Assembly (NCBI GenBank): GCA_019054805.1
Contig: JAHQIY010000015.1
Coordinates: 2,233,658-2,297,657 of the forward strand
Direction of reading: 5' to 3'
DNA length: 64,000 nt
Source: Brachionus manjavacas
Lineage: Eukaryota; Rotifera; Eurotatoria; Ploima; Brachionidae
In this document: positions 33,501 through 47,200 of the stretch, in pieces
Layout of the letters: every line of letters starts with the position of its first letter
Numbering within the stretch: position 1 is the stretch's first letter
Made by a program: the position numbers and the translations under genes
Notes under the pieces: model-generated
The model's database searches: none
What the model was told of the DNA's origin: nothing
The model's input: the letters and a program-made list of their open reading frames with translations, nothing else

Positions 33501-36237
33501 AATGGTCAAATTTTTAGCTACGATAATGATTAATAGCTCAAATTCAAGAGCGCAAAAAGTTCTACATGATACAATTTACAGGAGTCAAAAAAGTTAAAAG
33601 GACAAGATTTTAGGCGACTTCGAAAAAGAGCAAAAAACCCATTTTTTGACGTTTTTCAGATAGGTTTTTTGCAATGAATTTTTCGAATTATGGAAAACCG
33701 AAGATACCACTAGATAGATCTTGAAATTTTCTTGCCTTTGGCTTTTACAGATCAAAAAAGGTCAAAGATTCGAAAAGTTATGCACATGGGAAACTTGCAA
33801 GTGATTACCAGTCACTTAGTTTTCAAGTCACTGCAGAATGGTCAAATTTTTAGCTACGATAATGATTAATAGCTCAAATTCAAGAGCGCAAAAAGTTCTA
33901 CATGATACAATTTACAGGAGTCAAAAAAGTTAAAAGGACAAGATTTTAGGCGACTTCGAAAAAGAGCAAAAAACCCATTTTTTGACGTTTTTCAGATAGG
34001 TTTTTTGCAATGAATTTTTCGAATTATGGAAAACCGAAGATACCACTAGATAGATCTTGAAATTTTCTTGCCTTTGGCTTTTACAGATCAAAAAAAGGTC
34101 AAAGATTCGAAAAGTTATGCACATGGGAAACTTGCAAGTGATTACCAGTCACTTAGTTTTCAAGTCACTGCAGAATGGTCAAATTTTTAGCTACGATAAT
34201 GATTAATAGCTCAAATTCAAGAGCGCAAAAAGTTCTACATGATACAATTTACAGGAGTCAAAAAAGTTAAAAGGACAAGATTTTAGGCGACTTCGAAAAA
34301 GAGCAAAAAACCCATTTTTTGACGTTTTTCAGATAGGTTTTTTGCAATGAATTTTTCGAATTATGGAAAACCGAAGATACCACTAGATAGATCTTGAAAT
34401 TTTCTTGCCTTTGGCTTTTACAGATCAAAAAAAGGTCAAAGATTCGAAAAGTTATGCACATGGGAAACTTGCAAGTGATTACCAGTCACTTAGTTTTCAA
34501 GTCACTGCAGAATGGTCAAATTTTTAGCTACGATAATGATTAATAGCTCAAATTCAAGAGCGCAAAAAGTTCTACATGATACAATTTACAGGAGTCAAAA
34601 AAGTTAAAAGGACAAGATTTTAGGCGACTTCGAAAAAGAGCAAAAAACCCATTTTTTGACGTTTTTCAGATAGGTTTTTTGCAATGAATTTTTCGAATTA
34701 TGGAAAACCGAAGATACCACTAGATAGATCTTGAAATTTTCTTGCCTTTGGCTTTTACAGATCAAAAAAGGTCAAAGATTCGAAAAGTTATGCACATGGG
34801 AAACTTGCAAGTGATTACCAGTCACTTAGTTTTCAAGTCACTGCAGAATGGTCAAATTTTTAGCTACGATAATGATTAATAGCTCAAATTCAAGAGCGCA
34901 AAAAGTTCTACATGATACAATTTACAGGAGTCAAAAAAGTTAAAAGGACAAGATTTTAGGCGACTTCGAAAAAGAGCAAAAAACCCATTTTTTGACGTTT
35001 TTCAGATAGGTTTTTTGCAATGAATTTTTCGAATTATGGAAAACCGAAGATACCACTAGATAGATCTTGAAATTTTCTTGCCTTTGGCTTTTACAGATCA
35101 AAAAAGGTCAAAGATTCGAAAAGTTATGCACATGGGAAACTTGCAAGTGATTACCAGTCACTTAGTTTTCAAGTCACTGCAGAATGGTCAAATTTTTAGC
35201 TACGATAATGATTAATAGCTCAAATTCAAGAGCGCAAAAAGTTCTACATGATACAATTTACAGGAGTCAAAAAAGTTAAAAGGACAAGATTTTAGGCGAC
35301 TTCGAAAAAGAGCAAAAAACCCATTTTTTGACGTTTTTCAGATAGGTTTTTTGCAATGAATTTTTCGAATTATGGAAAACCGAAGATACCACTAGATAGA
35401 TCTTGAAATTTTCTTGCCTTTGGCTTTTACAGATCAAAAAAAGGTCAAAGATTCGAAAAGTTATGCACATGGGAAACTTGCAAGTGATTACCAGTCACTT
35501 AGTTTTCAAGTCACTGCAGAATGGTCAAATTTTTAGCTACGATAATGATTAATAGCTCAAATTCAAGAGCGCAAAAAGTTCTACATGATACAATTTACAG
35601 GAGTCAAAAAAGTTAAAAGGACAAGATTTTAGGCGACTTCGAAAAAGAGCAAAAAACCCATTTTTTGACGTTTTTCAGATAGGTTTTTTGCAATGAATTT
35701 TTCGAATTATGGAAAACCGAAGATACCACTAGATAGATCTTGAAATTTTCTTGCCTTTGGCTTTTACAGATCAAAAAAAGGTCAAAGATTCGAAAAGTTA
35801 TGCACATGGGAAACTTGCAAGTGATTCCCAGTCACTTAGTTTTCAAGTCACTGCAGAATGGTCAAATTTTTAGCTACGATAATGATTAATAGCTCAAATT
35901 CAAGAGCGCAAAAAGTTCTACATGATACAATTTACAGGAGTCAAAAAAGTTAAAAGGACAAGATTTTAGGCGACTTCGAAAAAGAGCAAAAAACCCATTT
36001 TTTGACGTTTTTCAGATAGGTTTTTTGCAATGAATTTTTCGAATTATGGAAAACCGAAGATACCACTAGATAGATCTTGAAATTTTCTTGCCTTTGGCTT
36101 TTACAGATCAAAAAAAGGTCAAAGATTCGAAAAGTTATGCACATGGGAAACTTGCAAGTGATTACCAGTCACTTAGTTTTCAAGTCACTGCAGAATGGTC
36201 AAATTTTTAGCTACGATAATGATTAATAGCTCAAATT

Positions 36238-36272
36238 CAAGAGCGCAAAAAGTTAAAAGGACAAGATTTTAG
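36238..36272 (+). repeat. Short-monomer junction 2 (34-bp deletion, different haplotype)
   Basis: The same 34-bp deletion as elsewhere, but with the common GAGCGC and ACAAG flanks. It is therefore either an independent deletion or a gene-conversion hybrid. Confidence 0.9.
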
Positions 36273-39200
36273 GCGACTTCGAAAAAGAGCAAAAAACCCA
36301 TTTTTTGACGTTTTTCAGATAGGTTTTTTGCAATGAATTTTTCGAATTATGGAAAACCGAAGATACCACTAGATAGATCTTGAAATTTTCTTGCCTTTGG
36401 CTTTTACAGATCAAAAAAAGGTCAAAGATTCGAAAAGTTATGCACATGGGAAACTTGCAAGTGATTACCAGTCACTTAGTTTTCAAGTCACTGCAGAATG
36501 GTCAAATTTTTAGCTACGATAATGATTAATAGCTCAAATTCAAGAGCGCAAAAAGTTCTACATGATACAATTTACAGGAGTCAAAAAAGTTAAAAGGACA
36601 AGATTTTAGGCGACTTCGAAAAAGAGCAAAAAACCCATTTTTTGACGTTTTTCAGATAGGTTTTTTGCAATGAATTTTTCGAATTATGGAAAACCGAAGA
36701 TACCACTAGATAGATCTTGAAATTTTCTTGCCTTTGGCTTTTACAGATCAAAAAAAGGTCAAAGATTCGAAAAGTTATGCACATGGGAAACTTGCAAGTG
36801 ATTACCAGTCACTTAGTTTTCAAGTCACTGCAGAATGGTCAAATTTTTAGCTACGATAATGATTAATAGCTCAAATTCAAGAGCGCAAAAAGTTCTACAT
36901 GATACAATTTACAGGAGTCAAAAAAGTTAAAAGGACAAGATTTTAGGCGACTTCGAAAAAGAGCAAAAAACCCATTTTTTGACGTTTTTCAGATAGGTTT
37001 TTTGCAATGAATTTTTCGAATTATGGAAAACCGAAGATACCACTAGATAGATCTTGAAATTTTCTTGCCTTTGGCTTTTACAGATCAAAAAAAGGTCAAA
37101 GATTCGAAAAGTTATGCACATGGGAAACTTGCAAGTGATTACCAGTCACTTAGTTTTCAAGTCACTGCAGAATGGTCAAATTTTTAGCTACGATAATGAT
37201 TAATAGCTCAAATTCAAGAGCGCAAAAAGTTCTACATGATACAATTTACAGGAGTCAAAAAAGTTAAAAGGACAAGATTTTAGGCGACTTCGAAAAAGAG
37301 CAAAAAACCCATTTTTTGACGTTTTTCAGATAGGTTTTTTGCAATGAATTTTTCGAATTATGGAAAACCGAAGATACCACTAGATAGATCTTGAAATTTT
37401 CTTGCCTTTGGCTTTTACAGATCAAAAAAGGTCAAAGATTCGAAAAGTTATGCACATGGGAAACTTGCAAGTGATTACCAGTCACTTAGTTTTCAAGTCA
37501 CTGCAGAATGGTCAAATTTTTAGCTACGATAATGATTAATAGCTCAAATTCAAGAGCGCAAAAAGTTCTACATGATACAATTTACAGGAGTCAAAAAAGT
37601 TAAAAGGACAAGATTTTAGGCGACTTCGAAAAAGAGCAAAAAACCCATTTTTTGACGTTTTTCAGATAGGTTTTTTGCAATGAATTTTTCGAATTATGGA
37701 AAACCGAAGATACCACTAGATAGATCTTGAAATTTTCTTGCCTTTGGCTTTTACAGATCAAAAAAGGTCAAAGATTCGAAAAGTTATGCACATGGGAAAC
37801 TTGCAAGTGATTCCCAGTCACTTAGTTTTCAAGTCACTGCAGAATGGTCAAATTTTTAGCTACGATAATGATTAATAGCTCAAATTCAAGAGCGCAAAAA
37901 GTTCTACATGATACAATTTACAGGAGTCAAAAAAGTTAAAAGGACAAGATTTTAGGCGACTTCGAAAAAGAGCAAAAAACCCATTTTTTGACGTTTTTCA
38001 GATAGGTTTTTTGCAATGAATTTTTCGAATTATGGAAAACCGAAGATACCACTAGATAGATCTTGAAATTTTCTTGCCTTTGGCTTTTACAGATCAAAAA
38101 AAGGTCAAAGATTCGAAAAGTTATGCACATGGGAAACTTGCAAGTGATTACCAGTCACTTAGTTTTCAAGTCACTGCAGAATGGTCAAATTTTTAGCTAC
38201 GATAATGATTAATAGCTCAAATTCAAGAGCGCAAAAAGTTCTACATGATACAATTTACAGGAGTCAAAAAAGTTAAAAGGACAAGATTTTAGGCGACTTC
38301 GAAAAAGAGCAAAAAACCCATTTTTTGACGTTTTTCAGATAGGTTTTTTGCAATGAATTTTTCGAATTATGGAAAACCGAAGATACCACTAGATAGATCT
38401 TGAAATTTTCTTGCCTTTGGCTTTTACAGATCAAAAAAAGGTCAAAGATTCGAAAAGTTATGCACATGGGAAACTTGCAAGTGATTACCAGTCACTTAGT
38501 TTTCAAGTCACTGCAGAATGGTCAAATTTTTAGCTACGATAATGATTAATAGCTCAAATTCAAGAGCGCAAAAAGTTCTACATGATACAATTTACAGGAG
38601 TCAAAAAAGTTAAAAGGACAAGATTTTAGGCGACTTCGAAAAAGAGCAAAAAACCCATTTTTTGACGTTTTTCAGATAGGTTTTTTGCAATGAATTTTTC
38701 GAATTATGGAAAACCGAAGATACCACTAGATAGATCTTGAAATTTTCTTGCCTTTGGCTTTTACAGATCAAAAAAAGGTCAAAGATTCGAAAAGTTATGC
38801 ACATGGGAAACTTGCAAGTGATTACCAGTCACTTAGTTTTCAAGTCACTGCAGAATGGTCAAATTTTTAGCTACGATAATGATTAATAGCTCAAATTCAA
38901 GAGCGCAAAAAGTTCTACATGATACAATTTACAGGAGTCAAAAAAGTTAAAAGGACAAGATTTTAGGCGACTTCGAAAAAGAGCAAAAAACCCATTTTTT
39001 GACGTTTTTCAGATAGGTTTTTTGCAATGAATTTTTCGAATTATGGAAAACCGAAGATACCACTAGATAGATCTTGAAATTTTCTTGCCTTTGGCTTTTA
39101 CAGATCAAAAAAAGGTCAAAGATTCGAAAAGTTATGCACATGGGAAACTTGCAAGTGATTACCAGTCACTTAGTTTTCAAGTCACTGCAGAATGGTCAAA

Positions 39201-41255
39201 TTTTTAGCTACGATAATGATTAATAGCTCAAATTCAAGAGCGCAAAAAGTTCTACATGATACAATTTACAGGAGTCAAAAAAGTTAAAAGGACAAGATTT
39301 TAGGCGACTTCGAAAAAGAGCAAAAAACCCATTTTTTGACGTTTTTCAGATAGGTTTTTTGCAATGAATTTTTCGAATTATGGAAAACCGAAGATACCAC
39401 TAGATAGATCTTGAAATTTTCTTGCCTTTGGCTTTTACAGATCAAAAAAAGGTCAAAGATTCGAAAAGTTATGCACATGGGAAACTTGCAAGTGATTACC
39501 AGTCACTTAGTTTTCAAGTCACTGCAGAATGGTCAAATTTTTAGCTACGATAATGATTAATAGCTCAAATTCAAGAGCGCAAAAAGTTCTACATGATACA
39601 ATTTACAGGAGTCAAAAAAAGTTAAAAGGACAAGATTTTAGGCGACTTCGAAAAAGAGCAAAAAACCCATTTTTTGACGTTTTTCAGATAGGTTTTTTGC
39701 AATGAATTTTTCGAATTATGGAAAACCGAAGATACCACTAGATAGATCTTGAAATTTTCTTGCCTTTGGCTTTTACAGATCAAAAAAAGGTCAAAGATTC
39801 GAAAAGTTATGCACATGGGAAACTTGCAAGTGATTACCAGTCACTTAGTTTTCAAGTCACTGCAGAATGGTCAAATTTTTAGCTACGATAATGATTAATA
39901 GCTCAAATTCAAGAGCGCAAAAAGTTCTACATGATACAATTTACAGGAGTCAAAAAAGTTAAAAGGACAAGATTTTAGGCGACTTCGAAAAAGAGCAAAA
40001 AACCCATTTTTTGACGTTTTTCAGATAGGTTTTTTGCAATGAATTTTTCGAATTATGGAAAACCGAAGATACCACTAGATAGATCTTGAAATTTTCTTGC
40101 CTTTGGCTTTTACAGATCAAAAAAAGGTCAAAGATTCGAAAAGTTATGCACATGGGAAACTTGCAAGTGATTACCAGTCACTTAGTTTTCAAGTCACTGC
40201 AGAATGGTCAAATTTTTAGCTACGATAATGATTAATAGCTCAAATTCAAGAGCGCAAAAAGTTCTACATGATACAATTTACAGGAGTCAAAAAAGTTAAA
40301 AGGACAAGATTTTAGGCGACTTCGAAAAAGAGCAAAAAACCCATTTTTTGACGTTTTTCAGATAGGTTTTTTGCAATGAATTTTTCGAATTATGGAAAAC
40401 CGAAGATACCACTAGATAGATCTTGAAATTTTCTTGCCTTTGGCTTTTACAGATCAAAAAAAGGTCAAAGATTCGAAAAGTTATGCACATGGGAAACTTG
40501 CAAGTGATTACCAGTCACTTAGTTTTCAAGTCACTGCAGAATGGTCAAATTTTTAGCTACGATAATGATTAATAGCTCAAATTCAAGAGCGCAAAAAGTT
40601 CTACATGATACAATTTACAGGAGTCAAAAAAGTTAAAAGGACAAGATTTTAGGCGACTTCGAAAAAGAGCAAAAAACCCATTTTTTGACGTTTTTCAGAT
40701 AGGTTTTTTGCAATGAATTTTTCGAATTATGGAAAACCGAAGATACCACTAGATAGATCTTGAAATTTTCTTGCCTTTGGCTTTTACAGATCAAAAAAAG
40801 GTCAAAGATTCGAAAAGTTATGCACATGGGAAACTTGCAAGTGATTACCAGTCACTTAGTTTTCAAGTCACTGCAGAATGGTCAAATTTTTAGCTACGAT
40901 AATGATTAATAGCTCAAATTCAAGAGCGCAAAAAGTTCTACATGATACAATTTACAGGAGTCAAAAAAGTTAAAAGGACAAGATTTTAGGCGACTTCGAA
41001 AAAGAGCAAAAAACCCATTTTTTGACGTTTTTCAGATAGGTTTTTTGCAATGAATTTTTCGAATTATGGAAAACCGAAGATACCACTAGATAGATCTTGA
41101 AATTTTCTTGCCTTTGGCTTTTACAGATCAAAAAAAGGTCAAAGATTCGAAAAGTTATGCACATGGGAAACTTGCAAGTGATTACCAGTCACTTAGTTTT
41201 CAAGTCACTGCAGAATGGTCAAATTTTTAGCTACGATAATGATTAATAGCTCAAA

Positions 41256-41292
41256 TTCAAGGGCGCAAAAAGTTAAAAGGACATGATTTTAG
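41256..41292 (+). repeat. Short-monomer junction 3 (34-bp deletion)
   Basis: Deletion between the AAAAAGTT words, with linked GGGCGC and ACATG flanks. Confidence 0.9.
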
Positions 41293-44200
41293 GCGACTTC
41301 GAAAAAGAGCAAAAAACCCATTTTTTGACGTTTTTCAGATAGGTTTTTTGCAATGAATTTTTCGAATTATGGAAAACCGAAGATACCACTAGATAGATCT
41401 TGAAATTTTCTTGCCTTTGGCTTTTACAGATCAAAAAAAGGTCAAAGATTCGAAAAGTTATGCACATGGGAAACTTGCAAGTGATTACCAGTCACTTAGT
41501 TTTCAAGTCACTGCAGAATGGTCAAATTTTTAGCTACGATAATGATTAATAGCTCAAATTCAAGAGCGCAAAAAGTTCTACATGATACAATTTACAGGAG
41601 TCAAAAAAGTTAAAAGGACAAGATTTTAGGCGACTTCGAAAAAGAGCAAAAAACCCATTTTTTGACGTTTTTCAGATAGGTTTTTTGCAATGAATTTTTC
41701 GAATTATGGAAAACCGAAGATACCACTAGATAGATCTTGAAATTTTCTTGCCTTTGGCTTTTACAGATCAAAAAAAGGTCAAAGATTCGAAAAGTTATGC
41801 ACATGGGAAACTTGCAAGTGATTACCAGTCACTTAGTTTTCAAGTCACTGCAGAATGGTCAAATTTTTAGCTACGATAATGATTAATAGCTCAAATTCAA
41901 GAGCGCAAAAAGTTCTACATGATACAATTTACAGGAGTCAAAAAAGTTAAAAGGACAAGATTTTAGGCGACTTCGAAAAAGAGCAAAAAACCCATTTTTT
42001 GACGTTTTTCAGATAGGTTTTTTGCAATGAATTTTTCGAATTATGGAAAACCGAAGATACCACTAGATAGATCTTGAAATTTTCTTGCCTTTGGCTTTTA
42101 CAGATCAAAAAAAGGTCAAAGATTCGAAAAGTTATGCACATGGGAAACTTGCAAGTGATTACCAGTCACTTAGTTTTCAAGTCACTGCAGAATGGTCAAA
42201 TTTTTAGCTACGATAATGATTAATAGCTCAAATTCAAGAGCGCAAAAAGTTCTACATGATACAATTTACAGGAGTCAAAAAAGTTAAAAGGACAAGATTT
42301 TAGGCGACTTCGAAAAAGAGCAAAAAACCCATTTTTTGACGTTTTTCAGATAGGTTTTTTGCAATGAATTTTTCGAATTATGGAAAACCGAAGATACCAC
42401 TAGATAGATCTTGAAATTTTCTTGCCTTTGGCTTTTACAGATCAAAAAAAGGTCAAAGATTCGAAAAGTTATGCACATGGGAAACTTGCAAGTGATTACC
42501 AGTCACTTAGTTTTCAAGTCACTGCAGAATGGTCAAATTTTTAGCTACGATAATGATTAATAGCTCAAATTCAAGAGCGCAAAAAGTTCTACATGATACA
42601 ATTTACAGGAGTCAAAAAAGTTAAAAGGACAAGATTTTAGGCGACTTCGAAAAAGAGCAAAAAACCCATTTTTTGACGTTTTTCAGATAGGTTTTTTGCA
42701 ATGAATTTTTCGAATTATGGAAAACCGAAGATACCACTAGATAGATCTTGAAATTTTCTTGCCTTTGGCTTTTACAGATCAAAAAAAGGTCAAAGATTCG
42801 AAAAGTTATGCACATGGGAAACTTGCAAGTGATTACCAGTCACTTAGTTTTCAAGTCACTGCAGAATGGTCAAATTTTTAGCTACGATAATGATTAATAG
42901 CTCAAATTCAAGAGCGCAAAAAGTTCTACATGATACAATTTACAGGAGTCAAAAAAGTTAAAAGGACAAGATTTTAGGCGACTTCGAAAAAGAGCAAAAA
43001 ACCCATTTTTTGACGTTTTTCAGATAGGTTTTTTGCAATGAATTTTTCGAATTATGGAAAACCGAAGATACCACTAGATAGATCTTGAAATTTTCTTGCC
43101 TTTGGCTTTTACAGATCAAAAAAAGGTCAAAGATTCGAAAAGTTATGCACATGGGAAACTTGCAAGTGATTACCAGTCACTTAGTTTTCAAGTCACTGCA
43201 GAATGGTCAAATTTTTAGCTACGATAATGATTAATAGCTCAAATTCAAGAGCGCAAAAAGTTCTACATGATACAATTTACAGGAGTCAAAAAAGTTAAAA
43301 GGACAAGATTTTAGGCGACTTCGAAAAAGAGCAAAAAACCCATTTTTTGACGTTTTTCAGATAGGTTTTTTGCAATGAATTTTTCGAATTATGGAAAACC
43401 GAAGATACCACTAGATAGATCTTGAAATTTTCTTGCCTTTGGCTTTTACAGATCAAAAAAAGGTCAAAGATTCGAAAAGTTATGCACATGGGAAACTTGC
43501 AAGTGATTACCAGTCACTTAGTTTTCAAGTCACTGCAGAATGGTCAAATTTTTAGCTACGATAATGATTAATAGCTCAAATTCAAGAGCGCAAAAAGTTC
43601 TACATGATACAATTTACAGGAGTCAAAAAAGTTAAAAGGACAAGATTTTAGGCGACTTCGAAAAAGAGCAAAAAACCCATTTTTTGACGTTTTTCAGATA
43701 GGTTTTTTGCAATGAATTTTTCGAATTATGGAAAACCGAAGATACCACTAGATAGATCTTGAAATTTTCTTGCCTTTGGCTTTTACAGATCAAAAAAAGG
43801 TCAAAGATTCGAAAAGTTATGCACATGGGAAACTTGCAAGTGATTACCAGTCACTTAGTTTTCAAGTCACTGCAGAATGGTCAAATTTTTAGCTACGATA
43901 ATGATTAATAGCTCAAATTCAAGAGCGCAAAAAGTTCTACATGATACAATTTACAGGAGTCAAAAAAGTTAAAAGGACAAGATTTTAGGCGACTTCGAAA
44001 AAGAGCAAAAAACCCATTTTTTGACGTTTTTCAGATAGGTTTTTTGCAATGAATTTTTCGAATTATGGAAAACCGAAGATACCACTAGATAGATCTTGAA
44101 ATTTTCTTGCCTTTGGCTTTTACAGATCAAAAAAGGTCAAAGATTCGAAAAGTTATGCACATGGGAAACTTGCAAGTGATTACCAGTCACTTAGTTTTCA

Positions 44201-47200
44201 AGTCACTGCAGAATGGTCAAATTTTTAGCTACGATAATGATTAATAGCTCAAATTCAAGAGCGCAAAAAGTTCTACATGATACAATTTACAGGAGTCAAA
44301 AAAGTTAAAAGGACAAGATTTTAGGCGACTTCGAAAAAGAGCAAAAAACCCATTTTTTGACGTTTTTCAGATAGGTTTTTTGCAATGAATTTTTCGAATT
44401 ATGGAAAACCGAAGATACCACTAGATAGATCTTGAAATTTTCTTGCCTTTGGCTTTTACAGATCAAAAAAGGTCAAAGATTCGAAAAGTTATGCACATGG
44501 GAAACTTGCAAGTGATTACCAGTCACTTAGTTTTCAAGTCACTGCAGAATGGTCAAATTTTTAGCTACGATAATGATTAATAGCTCAAATTCAAGAGCGC
44601 AAAAAGTTCTACATGATACAATTTACAGGAGTCAAAAAAGTTAAAAGGACAAGATTTTAGGCGACTTCGAAAAAGAGCAAAAAACCCATTTTTTGACGTT
44701 TTTCAGATAGGTTTTTTGCAATGAATTTTTCGAATTATGGAAAACCGAAGATACCACTAGATAGATCTTGAAATTTTCTTGCCTTTGGCTTTTACAGATC
44801 AAAAAAAGGTCAAAGATTCGAAAAGTTATGCACATGGGAAACTTGCAAGTGATTACCAGTCACTTAGTTTTCAAGTCACTGCAGAATGGTCAAATTTTTA
44901 GCTACGATAATGATTAATAGCTCAAATTCAAGAGCGCAAAAAGTTCTACATGATACAATTTACAGGAGTCAAAAAAGTTAAAAGGACAAGATTTTAGGCG
45001 ACTTCGAAAAAGAGCAAAAAACCCATTTTTTGACGTTTTTCAGATAGGTTTTTTGCAATGAATTTTTCGAATTATGGAAAACCGAAGATACCACTAGATA
45101 GATCTTGAAATTTTCTTGCCTTTGGCTTTTACAGATCAAAAAAAGGTCAAAGATTCGAAAAGTTATGCACATGGGAAACTTGCAAGTGATTACCAGTCAC
45201 TTAGTTTTCAAGTCACTGCAGAATGGTCAAATTTTTAGCTACGATAATGATTAATAGCTCAAATTCAAGAGCGCAAAAAGTTCTACATGATACAATTTAC
45301 AGGAGTCAAAAAAGTTAAAAGGACAAGATTTTAGGCGACTTCGAAAAAGAGCAAAAAACCCATTTTTTGACGTTTTTCAGATAGGTTTTTTGCAATGAAT
45401 TTTTCGAATTATGGAAAACCGAAGATACCACTAGATAGATCTTGAAATTTTCTTGCCTTTGGCTTTTACAGATCAAAAAAAGGTCAAAGATTCGAAAAGT
45501 TATGCACATGGGAAACTTGCAAGTGATTACCAGTCACTTAGTTTTCAAGTCACTGCAGAATGGTCAAATTTTTAGCTACGATAATGATTAATAGCTCAAA
45601 TTCAAGAGCGCAAAAAGTTCTACATGATACAATTTACAGGAGTCAAAAAAGTTAAAAGGACAAGATTTTAGGCGACTTCGAAAAAGAGCAAAAAACCCAT
45701 TTTTTGACGTTTTTCAGATAGGTTTTTTGCAATGAATTTTTCGAATTATGGAAAACCGAAGATACCACTAGATAGATCTTGAAATTTTCTTGCCTTTGGC
45801 TTTTACAGATCAAAAAAAGGTCAAAGATTCGAAAAGTTATGCACATGGGAAACTTGCAAGTGATTACCAGTCACTTAGTTTTCAAGTCACTGCAGAATGG
45901 TCAAATTTTTAGCTACGATAATGATTAATAGCTCAAATTCAAGAGCGCAAAAAGTTCTACATGATACAATTTACAGGAGTCAAAAAAGTTAAAAGGACAA
46001 GATTTTAGGCGACTTCGAAAAAGAGCAAAAAACCCATTTTTTGACGTTTTTCAGATAGGTTTTTTGCAATGAATTTTTCGAATTATGGAAAACCGAAGAT
46101 ACCACTAGATAGATCTTGAAATTTTCTTGCCTTTGGCTTTTACAGATCAAAAAAGGTCAAAGATTCGAAAAGTTATGCACATGGGAAACTTGCAAGTGAT
46201 TACCAGTCACTTAGTTTTCAAGTCACTGCAGAATGGTCAAATTTTTAGCTACGATAATGATTAATAGCTCAAATTCAAGAGCGCAAAAAGTTCTACATGA
46301 TACAATTTACAGGAGTCAAAAAAGTTAAAAGGACAAGATTTTAGGCGACTTCGAAAAAGAGCAAAAAACCCATTTTTTGACGTTTTTCAGATAGGTTTTT
46401 TGCAATGAATTTTTCGAATTATGGAAAACCGAAGATACCACTAGATAGATCTTGAAATTTTCTTGCCTTTGGCTTTTACAGATCAAAAAAAGGTCAAAGA
46501 TTCGAAAAGTTATGCACATGGGAAACTTGCAAGTGATTACCAGTCACTTAGTTTTCAAGTCACTGCAGAATGGTCAAATTTTTAGCTACGATAATGATTA
46601 ATAGCTCAAATTCAAGAGCGCAAAAAGTTCTACATGATACAATTTACAGGAGTCAAAAAAGTTAAAAGGACAAGATTTTAGGCGACTTCGAAAAAGAGCA
46701 AAAAACCCATTTTTTGACGTTTTTCAGATAGGTTTTTTGCAATGAATTTTTCGAATTATGGAAAACCGAAGATACCACTAGATAGATCTTGAAATTTTCT
46801 TGCCTTTGGCTTTTACAGATCAAAAAAAGGTCAAAGATTCGAAAAGTTATGCACATGGGAAACTTGCAAGTGATTACCAGTCACTTAGTTTTCAAGTCAC
46901 TGCAGAATGGTCAAATTTTTAGCTACGATAATGATTAATAGCTCAAATTCAAGAGCGCAAAAAGTTCTACATGATACAATTTACAGGAGTCAAAAAAGTT
47001 AAAAGGACAAGATTTTAGGCGACTTCGAAAAAGAGCAAAAAACCCATTTTTTGACGTTTTTCAGATAGGTTTTTTGCAATGAATTTTTCGAATTATGGAA
47101 AACCGAAGATACCACTAGATAGATCTTGAAATTTTCTTGCCTTTGGCTTTTACAGATCAAAAAAAGGTCAAAGATTCGAAAAGTTATGCACATGGGAAAC